Assembly: GCA_036785705.1 (NCBI GenBank)
Contig: JAWUZG010000032.1
Span: 10,186,001-10,250,000, forward strand
Length of the DNA: 64,000 nt
Direction of reading: 5' to 3'
Source: Acanthornis magna
Taxonomy: Eukaryota; Chordata; Aves; Passeriformes; Acanthizidae
In this document: piece by piece, positions 26,987 to 39,320 of the stretch
Numbering within the stretch: the first letter of the stretch is position 1
How the letters are laid out: every line of letters starts with the position of its first letter
The notes under the pieces: model-generated
What the model was told of the DNA's origin: nothing
The model's database searches: none
The model's input: the letters and a program-made list of their open reading frames with translations, nothing else
Program-made: the position numbers and the translations under genes

Positions 26987-29900
26987 GCTTAAGCAGCAAG
27001 TTTGGACAGGAAGATAGTCAAGATGTCCCTACCAACCAAAATGGTTCTGCATGAGAACCAGACTCACTATACAAACTATTGAAGTGGTACATTCAAGAGA
27101 TGGAGAAGTAACAGAATGAAAGGGAAGTATTGGAGATTTTCTCTTCATAACCATTTTAAATTTCCCATTTGTAAAATGGAACCTTTGAAGCTGACTTTCT
27201 TTCCTCTCCTGTCCTCCTGGAATCTTTTGCTTGGTCTCACCTGTAGTTTCTCTGTCCATGGGTTTCTTGCAGCAGCTGGTGCAGCCATCCTTTCTTGGAC
27301 CTAAGCATTAACATTTCCTAGACAGGCAATTTCTTCTCATCTGCTGATATCAGACTTGCTTGGCCTTTGAGTTTTAATGGGAGCTTCTAGATTCTGTCTA
27401 TTTATTTATTTATTTATGTATTTTTCATCCTTTTTGATTTTAACCAACTAAACAAAGTTTCTGTAATAAACTGAAAGGGCCACTTGTGATTCTCTCCTGA
27501 CCTTCCAGCTTAAATATTTTTTGCCTTCTGGTCCTGAATCTTTTCCCACTTTGTGATGGAAGACCTGGCAGAACTGAAAAAACATATCTTTGGGGTGATG
27601 GAGGGAAGTGCAAAGAAGGTGAGACTGGGGCACAGTGGTTTGAAAGACAAACTGACTTAGAAGAAGGGGAAATGAAATTAGTAGAATTCATTAGTGGAAT
27701 ACACAAGAGGGAGACATGTTAGGCTAGTCGATAAACTTAGGGGAGGTGTAGCAAGGTAGAGCTGTGGGATATCTATATTTGCATAACATTGGTGTATGTA
27801 ATTTTATGCGAGTTTTCTCTCAGACTTTGCAATGGTTTTCTAAGAGTAGGTGTATCCTACAGCCCTACTAAGAATAGGCAGGAAATCTTAAGAAAATCAT
27901 GATTAAAAAAAAATAAGTGGGAAGGAAAGTGGAAACGTTAAATAGAAAGTAGAAAAGCATAACAGAATAAGCAATAGGGAAGAAATAGCACAACCAAAAA
28001 TCAAAGGGATAATTAATGGAGGAAGAAGATGGCAGTAGCTGGGTACAGTCTGGGAGGGAATCATGTTGAAAACCGCTCAGTTATGTGCTAGTTATGTGAT
28101 TGCAGTTTCCCACTGAAGACGTTTTCTGAAAAAAAAAAGACCACTCCCAATATTTTAGAAGGTGTTATGGAAGGCCACTATGTTTTGAAAAAAGACTTAA
28201 AAAGTAGTGGCAAAGTTTCCTGATTTATCTCAATTGACAAAGATTAGTCAGCTTTGAATGTGTGATCTAGGTGTGCTTAATACCTGAAAAAGTGGTAGTT
28301 ATTCACATGATCATTTTTAATCTTTTATTTGCACTACAGTGTTCTCTTCCACTGGGGTGCTGGCACATGCTGATTTTCCCTGGGGGGAGACTGCCCTAGG
28401 GAGGTGAGAAAACTGGCCTTTTATTTAAATAAATTAATAAAGTTTGCAAGCCTCTCGTTTAAGTTTTTTTGTTTTGTAACAACCTCAATAGCGAGGGGCT
28501 GAAGTGTAACTCTTTAATATGTAAAGCTACCTGGATAAAGAGTAATGTTGTTTTTCCCAGAGGAGCTACATTTAAGTTCAATGTGCTTTTTCTTTAAAAA
28601 TATTCTTAATAATTGATCATGCATATGTGGATCAATGAGAAGAACTGTGTATTGATGTTCATTTCAAATGAGATTATTCCTTTTCTTTTTCTTGCTTTTA
28701 GATATGAAAAATTGCCAAACTCTGTTATGCGTGTACTGATGTAATGAATATTTTTCTAGATTTCGTGGGATTTTCTTAGTGAGCTGGTGTAGATCTTTTT
28801 TAATGCGAAAACACTTAAATCCTTGAGGAGAATTAGGCACTTATGACAACCAAGTCTGGTGTGATGTAGTGCCACTGTTGGCATCCACTTGTATGTTCCA
28901 TCACTGGTTTATCTCATCATCATGTATTTTCTCATCATCAGTTTATGATGATGCACTGTGTGATCAATAGTAGGGCACTAAATTTTTCTGGGCAGAATTG
29001 AGAAAAGTGAAAAATTAGTGGAACAGTTCTAACTGGTATTATTACTGAAAAGATTTCAATGCCTTCAGAGAGCAGATGCTCAAGAAAAGCAGAACATAAG
29101 TGGTATAATATTTATTTCCACTTGCATTGCTTCTATTTTTGGAATCATTGCAGGTCTCATAGAACTCATTTTACAGGAAAAGAAGACAAATTATTTCCCC
29201 ACTCCTCACCACTGTTTCTCTGTCATTTTTTTCCTCTCTTCCCATCCTGCTTTTAAAATCAGACTTCTAAGAAGTCTTTTAAAGAGCAGCCACTGGGGGA
29301 CATGTTCATTATATTTGCTCCTCTTCTTGCTTATTGAGCCTAAAGTTAGATGATTGAAGTTGGGATAGCAGTTGCAAGCAATTGAATTGATGACTTGGAG
29401 GAAAAGCTAGCAGGTGAATTCAGCAGGGTGTTCTTTTTATGATGTAGTTCCTTGATTACCAAGAAAACAGTGCATCACATTTTTTGCAGATAGTTGATCC
29501 AGGTAGTAACATGAGCCCCATCTCTAACCCATTAATCTGTAGGAAATCTAAAGCTGGAAGTGCATGGGGAGTAGAAATAGGTGCATGATGCTTTGCTCAT
29601 TGGGAATTTGGTTTACAGGCTAGGAAGATGATACAGGTGGTGAAGTTGGTAGTTTGATTATGTCTATGGTATTGACTTCAATTTTCATAAAATTATCAAT
29701 TCTATAACACTTGGGAAATAAAATCCAAAAGAAGCTCTTGCCTTCCAGGCTGCTTTTTGACCCATCATCCCACATAAATAATTCTGGATAGAATTAATAA
29801 TGTAGATATTTGGTGTTTGAAAACAGAAGATGTATGCTGTGAATTAAAAAAATATGAAGGTAGTTATGTCAGAATAAGATGTTCACACCAGGGAAAATTT

Positions 29901-30339
29901 TGTTTCTTTTCAGAGGAAAGAGCAGTTGCTACTGTTTTATAAATAATAAAAGGTTCTGTTTGCCAGAAATAGTCTTATGTAAGTAGGCATAGCTATTCCA
30001 TGTAGGGAATCAGATAAATTTTTGGTTTTTATGTTTCACCATTGCTAGTAAAAGTGGCTTCCCATCTTTCCAGTACAGTTTGGGTAGTGTAATGACATCA
30101 AACTGTAGGCATTTCTATTTGTGTTTGCGTACACAATGAAATTAAGAAGTGATGGATGTATACAAGTAGCATCAGTGCTGAGATGAAGTGCTCTTAAAAT
30201 AAGTATGCACAAGTAGAAGTGTCTGGAGATATAAAATATTCAGAGGGTTGAATTAATGACCGAGAAAGACGGTTTGATGTTTTGATAGTTTCTTTTTAAA
30301 AAAAGAATCAATTATGTATTAATGTAAAGCTGTTTGATT

Positions 30340-30640
30340 AGCTGTCGGCAGTGGGTGTTGTCGCTGTGCGGACAGGGAAGAGTTGGTGTGAGGCGGCTGT
30401 GCTCCGGCGCTGTGGCCTGACGCTGGGGCAGCTTGTCCCAGGCTGGGGCACACGACGGCGGCTCCCTGGGGTGTGTGGTCACTCAGAGGCATGGGGAGGG
30501 CACATCCCTGCAGCCCTGCTGGGATTGGGGTGCCAGGATTTCTCTGGGCTGACTGCAGGAGGTGTTTTCCCGCTAGCCTAAAGCCAGCGCAGCTCCCGAC
30601 TCCTCCTTCACAGTGACCTCTGAAAGGTGTGGCGTGAGTA
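30340..30640. promoter_or_regulatory. GC/CpG-rich patch, possible CpG island or enhancer
   Basis: About 300 bp of markedly GC-rich sequence with roughly 15 CpG dinucleotides, against almost none in the AT-rich flanks. No repeat family is recognised. The frames across it are open on both strands, as expected from composition alone, and show no protein family. It may be a CpG-island promoter, an enhancer or a GC-rich remnant; the sequence alone does not say which. Confidence 0.4.
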
Positions 30641-30881
30641 AAGACGGAATTGTGTGTTGTCATTTAGAAGCAGCTTCTATTAGGCAAAATTTTTTAAAAT
30701 AGATTTTGGAGGAAGTAAAAGTCATTACTCATCAAAACTGAGCTGTAATAGAAGATGTTCTGACATTCATTTCAAAATGCTTTTTAAGGACTTTTTCTGC
30801 AACTTCATATGAAACCCCATCACTCCCCAAGTTCATTGTATAATAAAACCTTAGCCAAAAGAAAGTTTCCATGTGCTTCTC

Positions 30882-30903
30882 TGTGTGTGTGTGTATATAT
30901 ATA
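30882..30903. repeat. Short (TG)n(TA)n tract
   Basis: About seven TG units followed by four or five TA units. Confidence 0.85.
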
Positions 30904-33900
30904 GCTAGTTAATGGTCTGTGTAAATAAGTATTGTACTTCTTGTCTAAATGATCCATCTAACTGATACTACTGTGGAGCCTTATCCATTGTCATCAGAGC
31001 TGAGCTCTGGAGGCTGGATGCTCATTTTGGTGAAATCTCAGCTGCCTTTTTTTTTAATAGATTTTTTTTCTCCTTCTGGCAGAACCCAGATCACAATTAA
31101 TGGTTTCAGTCAAAAAAATCACAAAGTCGATGTTAATGTGCATTTCTCTCACATGAATCTGCAAATGGTTTCCCTTTTCTTTGGTTTCTGTATTTAAGAC
31201 CAGTCCCAGAGAATGGTCTAAATATAGGTCTAAGGATCATAGAGTTCTGGATTAGCAAATGTCATTAAAGCACCTCTGAAGTTCTGATCTTTCTGGGATG
31301 CATATGTGAAATTAAAGTGTGGATTTTCTGGGTTATGTTTTTGAGCTTAAAAAGGGATTGTTTCTTTAATTTAAATTTTCTCCATGGGAGCTGCCATTTT
31401 ATTGATGCCGTTGAGCAGAAGGCCCAGCGTACAAGAGCGTGCTGAGAAGTTTTTTTTAGAGAAAACTGGAAATCAGAACATTGTAAGTTGTAAAACATCC
31501 CGCTGACTTTATTTTCTAGTAAAATGTTTAAAGGTTTCTGTATTAATCAAAATAGGTACCAAGTCAACACCATGGGACTTCAGTCTTCCAGCTTTTTACT
31601 AAGATGACATACATGCTAGCTTACAGAAATTGTTCAAAGCTAGCAGGATGGTTTTTATCAGCCACCACTTCAAATCAGTGGTTTTTGGTAGTGGCTTTTA
31701 TATGATGTGATAGTATCACTGAATAATCTGACACAGTATCTTTGGAGTATGTCTGATATCGACTCCTTTTATTTGGGTAGGAGCTACTCAGCCTAGTGAA
31801 GAAACAGAGGACTTAAGACTTGCCTTATCTCTGACAGTATCATGGTATTTTTGTGTTAAACTTCTTATTTTTTTACTACTGCTGTCTCACAGATGGTGCA
31901 GGCACTGCCCACGTGCTTCTCCAGCCTTTTTCATCATGGGGTTGAGGAAACCTTTAAAATCCATATTGATCATTAGGCAGATCAAATACATTGAAATATA
32001 TTTAGTATTCTGTAGTGGATGTGTGTTGCCCTGCTGACCTTAGGCTAACTCCTTCTCTATAACAAAGGGATGTAATTATCCTTCAGAACTATGGTCTTGG
32101 TGTCAAGGGTCAAGTACATAAAATCCAGGCCAGAACCTCTCTCTTCGACATGTTAGAGGAAAATGGTCAAAATGGACATACTGTAAGGACTGCCTACAAT
32201 AGGATATGTGGAAGCCTTTCCTAAAAGTGAGGGAAGATACAATCAGACCTCAAAGTTTTCCAGCAGTACTGGTCTCTTTGTTCATGGTTCAGCCCATTTT
32301 CTCTGTGACCTCTTCCCTCCCTCCCCCCACTCGTTTTTTAATAGAATTTTCAGCAGCCACAACTTAAAATCGTTAGGTTTTTTGATTAATACATACCAGC
32401 CTGGATTTTTTTTTTTACTTTAAATTTGCATCTGCCAGACACCCAAGGGTACTCATTTTGTGACTTTCCAAAACAACTCAGGGGAAAAGGTGATTTCCTT
32501 GAAATTCTTGCATGCGCTAGTGGAGAGGAACCGTCAGTCTAAAGATGCCCCTTAGGTGTGTCTCAGTAATGGATTACAAGTTAATAAAATCCTAGTTCAG
32601 GAGAACTCTTGCAGTGACCCAAAAACCAGCTCTCCTGGTATTGTGATGGTGCCCGACACTCAAAGAAGTGTGGAAAAACAGCAGCTCAACTGCCCCCACT
32701 GCCCCACATTTCTCCAGCATTTCTGTCCAGAAGACACCTGCAGGGTTGCTTCTCCTTCATTTCTCTCTCCTGGCAAGTCTTAGGCAGTGGGATCAGAAGA
32801 CAGTACACTCCACTTAGTTGTTAGGAGCTGTTGTGAATCTGAATTTAAGCTAAATAAGAGTAATGTCATTATCAAATAATGTATAAATTATACAGTTGTT
32901 TGCAATTGTAAAAATCAGGTTGTATGATTTAAACTATTGCTAGGTATTTTGACAACAGTGGGTAAGGGGAAAAAAAGGATGCCTTCTTTAATAATCACAG
33001 TCATGTTATCTGAGCTGTATTTTGGTTTATTAATATAAAAACATGAGTATCTGCTGAGAAGTAAGTGGGGAAACTTGGCACAAAACAAGAATATGATATG
33101 TTTCTTGGTTATTAATTTTTGAGATTCAGTCCATAGTTCTGATTCAGGAGGGTGATGTGGGAAAAAATGGGATATAGGGAAATGACAGAAATTTCGGAGG
33201 TAACTTCAGGAAATTGACTTTGTGGAGCAATTTCATGAACATTCTCTTGACCTTTTTGATAATTTTTGATTTCTAAAATTAATTTTATAGTGTGCATAAT
33301 GCTTTTAGTCAGTCTAGGAAATTTTTTTTTTTTTTGCTTGGGAAAGAGAGAACTCTCTTTAACTATTGTGTTTCTTTAGCTCATATCATAGCTGCTAAAT
33401 GCTTCCTCTCTGGGTACAACGTTTCAAAGATCAGCAAAGAAAATACTAACAAGCCGTGAGACTGTTGCTGCCAGTCTAATGTAATTCCCTTTGTAGTGAA
33501 GGCAGAACAGAAGCAGAAAACTGCAGCCAGTTCTCCACAGGATGGAGAGAATGCCTATATCCTGGCTTCAGTAAAATGAAAAAAAAAATCTGGAATGGAA
33601 TTAACTTATTATCTGACAAAATACCATATCTTACTGAAATTCCATTGCATGAAAGTACACAGGAGCTCTATCATGGTGGAGGGACTGGACATGGAGCATT
33701 TCCCTGAACAAGCAAAAGTACGAGTGGCTATGTTAGCCAGAAGGTGCATGTATGGATGAAGTGCATTCTGCACACACAGACATGGATTGATCAGATCTGA
33801 GGCACTGGAAGGTGTCTTGCTGCTATGCATTAACAGAAAATACCTTTAAAGCCAGTTTATCCAACTTCACAGGGATGGCTTTGGCGTTGGAGAAAACTTG

Positions 33901-34219
33901 TTTGACAACAAATGTAATCCATCAAACTGAAAGGGATCTTGTTTAGATGAGAGGGACAATCCTTTTCCTTGGTCCAAGTGGGCTTTTCAAATGCTGTTTG
34001 TTGATGAAATGTTAATCTATATGCTAATTTTGTCAATAGGATCTTGAAGCCTCTAGTGGCATGTGAAAATGTCAATTTCTGGATGCCAGGTCAGATGCAA
34101 TCTGTGCAAAGTATGGGGCTGAGCTGAAATTTTGCTAGATACAGAACATATTTAAGAAATCATCTGAGGAATTTTTTTGCAGTGGTTCCTACAAATTTTG
34201 GTATAGGTGCAGCTAGGGT

Positions 34220-35010
34220 TGTGGAGGAAGCCTGTAAATGTAACAAGATTTCTTTTTATTGTCTGGCAATCAGGAGTGATCCCTGATGACTGGAAAAATT
34301 TAAGTGTTGCACCTATGTTGAAGAAGAACAACCCCTATAGGGTTGTTGATCTCTCCACAGTATTAGGGAAGATTATGGAACAAATTATTCTAGAACCCAT
34401 TTCTGAGCATGTGAGAGACAAGAAGATGTTGAGATCAGCTAGCATGGCATTACTAATGACAAATCATGCCTGACCAACCTAAGTGACTCCTGCAAATGGC
34501 TAGCTCTGTAAACAAGAGAAATGCAGGGAATGCTGCTTGAAATGTCCTTCGGGAAGTTTTCCAAAAGAGTCTTCAGTAGTATCCTGGTAGACAGCTTGAG
34601 GACTGGTGAGTGCTGGTTGGGTTGCTACATTCCAAAGTTGGTGACCCACATCCAAAACACAACTGACAACTGGCTACTAGTGATACCTCAGGAACTGATG
34701 GTGGGGGGACAATGCTGTTTGATAGGATGTCTGTCATTACTAAAGACTTACCCGGCAATCACTGGGCTCTTGGCTGAGCTTGGCTTCCATCACTGTACCT
34801 GTTTTGAACGCCACGTTTAGGCTCAGGGACTGGTTGCCTTGTCACTGAGGCTGCCACGTCTGCATGCCTGGTGATCCTGCTCGGTGGCTGGCTCCCCTTG
34901 CTTTGCAGAGGTGCTCTTGCTGCTCACAGACAGCGGTGCATCTTCACAACCCATGCTGTTCTGAGCAGGGTGTTGGACTTGATGAAGCCTAGAGACCACT
35001 TATAGTCTAC
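34220..35010 (+). mobile_element. CR1 LINE fragment, heavily decayed
   Basis: Sense CR1 copy. The block 'SGVIPDDWKNLSVAPMLKKN' is readable at 34274-34333, followed by 'VVDLSTVLGKIMEQIILEPI' at 34343-34402. A loose match to the next RT block is at 34510-34600. Near 34953-35000, 'ctgttctgagcagggtgttg' resembles the CR1 3' end. The middle (34700-34950) is too diverged to assign, so the right boundary is uncertain and two separate pieces are possible. Confidence 0.75.
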
Positions 35011-38000
35011 ATGTTTTTTTCTTCTGTGAAATGTGGCTGTGCTCCATCTTGCCTTTCTTAGAGCAGTCACAGTGCTTTAAATCATACTGACTGCTTTGCG
35101 AGGCCTTAGGTGTTGGTATTTAGTTATTTTTTGTTCAAATAGATATAGATTAACAGGCAGCCATTTGCTGAGATAAATTGAGCAGGGTGAGCTTCATTCT
35201 ACTTTCTTTCATAATGAGATGTAGGCAAAGAGAGGGGGCAGGTGGCTGGGGCTCTTCCGCAGATTTCAACAGAGATGCCTAGAGGACTTCTGAAGGGACA
35301 ACCTCCCACTCTGCCAGAGCTGCAAGGACAATATTCTGCAAACTGTGGTGAGCAGGCATCTCTATCATGATTGCTGCTTGTCTCAGTACAGCTTCATTTC
35401 TACAGCACCTGTCTCCTGGTGTGGCAGAGAAACAAGTGAGGTTTGTCTTACACCTTGTGATGGGGTGATGGTTTTGCGGCTGCCCCGAGGGATTAGCTGC
35501 CAACAGGGGAGGCTCAGTGTGTTACTGTTCAGCTGTTAGCTGTGCTTCAGAGTGGGAGAGGGTGAGAAAGAGTGTGTGCTGCACAGCCTGCTTCCAGCAC
35601 CTTGGTCTCCCTTACAGAAGCTCAGGGAAAAGGTGCCTGCAGCCAAGTAGGTGTTTCCCCTAATATCAAGGCCACATTATTTGTGCATGGCATAGCAGGT
35701 CTGCTGTTGCTCCTGGCAGCCAGGCATACTCAGAGTGAAAATGACTGTGACACCTTTGCACCCTCCTAGCTCTGTGACTGGGGGACTGGGACAGCACCCT
35801 CTGCTCTCTTCTCCTGGAGCTGGTTCCACTGGCTTGCATTGGAAATGAAAGCATATGTGGCAAGGAGAAAATGATCAGATGCTATTAGCTGGTTCACTGC
35901 TGGCACTAGCCATGCCAGCCAGGGTAGAATCGTTCAGCATTGTGCTGTGTTACCTTAATTCTGCTCCTACACAGTGCTAATTATAACCCTGATATGATCT
36001 AATTTAAAAAAAATAAAAAAAAACAACAACCACCACCTTCTATACTGCCTGATTGATTCTAAAGCCATGAAACAGTGAAAGCTGAGCAGGCTTAGCAACT
36101 CTGGAGGATCCCTGCTGTAAACTCTGACACATACTTCGTGAATCCTGGGAGGAGAATGTCTAAGAATAAACTGGGTTGTTAATTATGGATATTGTCAGTA
36201 AAATCTCAATATTAAAAAGTATGCTTTCCAGATAATTTATATGAATAAGTAGATGTGCATGTGTTGGTCTGTCACAAATAAGCAGCTGCAGGTATTTTTG
36301 GGAGAAGATGAATGTGCAACCATTTTTGTATTTGAAGCTGCTCTGAGTAGGGAGTCACTTCATTTGTACTACAGTTTGTAATTCCGACTCTGCCACCAAA
36401 ACCCAGTGTGATTTTAATGGTTTGTAATCCACATTTGAATATTGCATGCTTATTTGTTTTCACCAGAGATTTGCTATTGATTGAATTCTTAAATGATGTC
36501 CCTGCTGGCAGAATTGCTTCCTACTAGTTAGCATCTGTCTGCCTGATCAGGGGCTCTGGGTTCATATCCTTGCTTTCACTGACACAAATAGGATGGCTTA
36601 GCACATCTTTCTTTTTTTGTCTCTCCGTCTTTATTTGTAGTCCTCCACCTCCGTAATTCCTTCTGTCTTTTCTCTTTCTTCTTTTCCTCTTAACTTCTCA
36701 CATAGTGAAGCTAACAGAGGAGGGTGTGTGGGATGAGGAGTAGAACAGGGGGAGAGAAAGTGAGAGGGAGAGTGAGGGAGACAAAAGGGAGAATGTGAGA
36801 GGTGAGGAGGAGGTGGTAATGAAGGTGGAAATAGAACAAAGAAGGAGGGGGAGCGGGTGAGTGGAAGGGGGAATTAAATAAGGAGGGCATGAGAGGGGGA
36901 GAGACTCTGCTTCTAGATTTTTAAACCAAAGATAGGGCAGTCGTTTTTTTCCTGCTTACAGGAGGAATAATTAGAGCAAATGTTGGTCCTGAACCTCTTC
37001 TGTCAGGCAGTTAATTTTCCAAAGCCCTGAATGCATCACCTTTATTTTATTCTTACCTACAGATGTACAAAATAACCTGTAGTATTAAATGTGTCTGCTC
37101 ACTGGTCAATCTGGGGAAGTGGCTCCAGGGACTTTTACTCTCCCAATTGTTGTATGGGCAATTTCTTTGACATAAAAATCCAGTTTTAGCAAAATGAATC
37201 TGAAAGAGTGTTTATGTTCTAGTTGCCTAACCATGGATCTACTCCTATTAGCTGAGGTTTAACTTCCAGAGATTCTCTAACTCATTGCCTGCAAACAATG
37301 GGAAGCAAGTTGCATGGCCAGCACAGAATAGCTGGGATCATAACTTCCCTGCTCCTCTACTGTCTTACCTTTTCCTCTACTTTGTGACTACTTTCCACAC
37401 TATTCCTTTCTCTGGTATGAAAAAGTTGAAGGAAATCAGTTTCACCCACCAAGACTCTAGAGATGATGGAAGGCTATTCACAGACTGTTCTTTCTCTGTT
37501 TAAGACCGTATCTTTTTGGTCTTTTTGTCAGGAAGGCTTAGCACTCTTAACTGCGGATTTGAAAAAGGATAGAGATGGCAGGCAGTAACTTGTGGAATGG
37601 CTCTGCCTGTCATTGCTGAGACATCTTCATGCATTTTCCATGTCTTCGTTCTGTATTGTGCCACAACAGGGACATTCAGCTCATCATTTACTGCTGATAT
37701 TCTGTCCATTAATAGAAACTGTTGATTTCATTTGCTTGTAGTGAGGAGTTACTGAAAATGTGCAGCAAACAGTTATTCACCACCAGCCTTCCCTGTGCAA
37801 CTTTATGGTGCTGAGCAATTACAAATTAAAATGGAAAGTGTGCTTTGGTGCTTTGCTTTTCTGTACTTGCAATGATGTCTGGGGAAATACTGCAATGGAG
37901 AAATTCCGTGTTGAGGTAATTCTGGAAATTATGTTCACATTAGAAATCCCCAAACTGTATTTTATTTTAAAATGTTTTAATGAGCTACCATATTCAGTGC

Positions 38001-38259
38001 ATTAATCTGTCAAAGGGAAGTGCATGGGAATACATTTCAAATCCCAGAGTCGAATTGAGGGAATGTGTTAGAGATGACATCCTAAGTTTTCGTGATGGAA
38101 GGTATGGGTTTGTTCCCTCATACCTTTCTCTGTATTAACTTGTAGTGGGAAGTTATTGCAGACTTTATTGTGGTGTAATAAGAATAAAAGAAAATCTTAA
38201 GTACGGGAATAATTGTGATATTCTTTAGCAATCATAGAAATGTCTTTATTTTACACTTC
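35011..38259. other. Unique non-coding sequence
   Basis: 3.2 kb with slightly higher GC around 35220-35870 but no recognised gene. It contains the polypurine tract at 36716-36906 and a preceding pyrimidine-rich stretch at 36605-36700. Confidence 0.5.
36716..36906. repeat. Polypurine tract (degenerate G/A-rich)
   Basis: About 190 bp of nearly pure A/G sequence on the + strand, degenerate rather than a simple microsatellite. Immediately upstream, 36605-36700 is strongly C/T-rich. Confidence 0.85.
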
Positions 38260-39320
38260 TGTAGGAAGTTGACCTTCTCTGGGAGTCAAGCACCCATCAA
38301 AGCCTCCCTATGACTCCCCTCCACACCTGGACAGTAGAGGGAAAATATAATGAAGGGTTTATGAGCTGAGATAAGGACCAGAAGAAATCACTCACCAAAT
38401 GCCATCATGGGCAAAATAGGCTTGAATTGGAGATATTAATTGCATTTCTTAATAACAAAATCAGAACAGGATAATGAGAAGTAAAATAAGACCATAAAAA
38501 TACCTTTTCCCCACCCCTCCCTCCTTCCCATCTTTACCTGCTCCCTCTAGTAGTTCAGGGAGACAGGGAATGGGGATTTTGGCCAGTTCATCACAGGTTG
38601 TTCCTACTGCTGCTCAGGGAGAGGAGTCCTTCCCCTGCTCCACTGTGGGGTCCCTCCCATGGAAGATAGTTCTCCACAGACTGCTCCAATATGTGTCCAT
38701 CTTCCACAGGGTCCATCTTCCTTCAGGCACACCCTGCTCCAGGGTGCTCCCATGGGGTCAGAAGTCCTACCAGGAAACCTGCTCCAGTGTGGGCTCCTCT
38801 CTCCGTAAGTGTGCAGGTCCCTGCCAGGACCCTGCTCCAGCATGAGCCTCCCATGGGGTCACAGCCTCCTGTCAGGCATCCACCTGTTCCAGCGTGGGTC
38901 TCCCCCAGGTGCATCTCTGCATCCCCGTGGGCCTCCATGGGCTGCAGGGGCACAGCTGCCTCACCATGGGCTGCGCCAGGGGGAATCAATCACAGCTCCA
39001 GGGCCTGGGGCACCTCCTGCCCCTCCTTCTCCACTGACCTTGGGGTCTGCAGAACTGTCCCTCTCACAGGTTCTCACCCCTCTCTTCTCTATCTGCAATT
39101 ACAACTGTGCAATAAATTTTTTCTCATCTTCTTAAGTATGTTATCACAGAGTTGTTACCACCGTTTCTGATTGGCCCAGCCTTGGCCAGCAGCGCATCTT
39201 TCTTAGAGCCAGCTAGAATTGGCTCTGCTGGACATAGAGGAAGCTTCTGGCAGCTTCTCACTGAAGATACCCTTGTAGCCCCTGCCTGCTACCAAAACCT
39301 GGCCACGCAAACCCAATATA
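38260..39320 (+). mobile_element. Solo LTR of an avian endogenous retrovirus
   Basis: A 1.06-kb element starting TGTAGGAAGTTGACC and ending 'cgcaaacccaatata'. I recognise both ends and much of the interior as a dispersed bird ERV LTR whose usual end is ACA (here mutated to ATA). The flanks acttc (38255-38259) and gcttc (39321-39325) fit a 5-bp target-site duplication with one mismatch. Inside, 38630-38900 holds about six imperfect repeats of a 'ctgctccagcgtgggt'-type unit. AATAAA at 39111-39116 could be the polyadenylation signal and is the reason for calling the + orientation. No gag, pol or env sequence adjoins it, so it is a solo LTR left by recombination. The long open frames across it (38570-39170) reflect its GC-rich composition. 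I am less sure of family name and orientation than of the element itself. Confidence 0.85.
38630..38905. repeat. Imperfect minisatellite inside the LTR
   Basis: Units beginning 'ctgctcca' recur at about 38636, 38680, 38728, 38780 and 38832, with a variant at 38884. Spacing is about 40-55 bp and copies are diverged. Confidence 0.75.

Larger units (their letters stand above)
26987..34219. other. Long unique non-coding stretch
   Basis: 7.2 kb with no recognised exon or mobile element. It holds a short TG/TA run at 30882-30903 and a GC-rich patch at 30340-30640, listed separately. Confidence 0.5.

Noticed and set aside
38570..39170. Long open frames (up to 159 codons) on both strands
   Set aside because: They lie inside the GC-rich solo LTR with its imperfect minisatellite. 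They show no protein family and are compositional.
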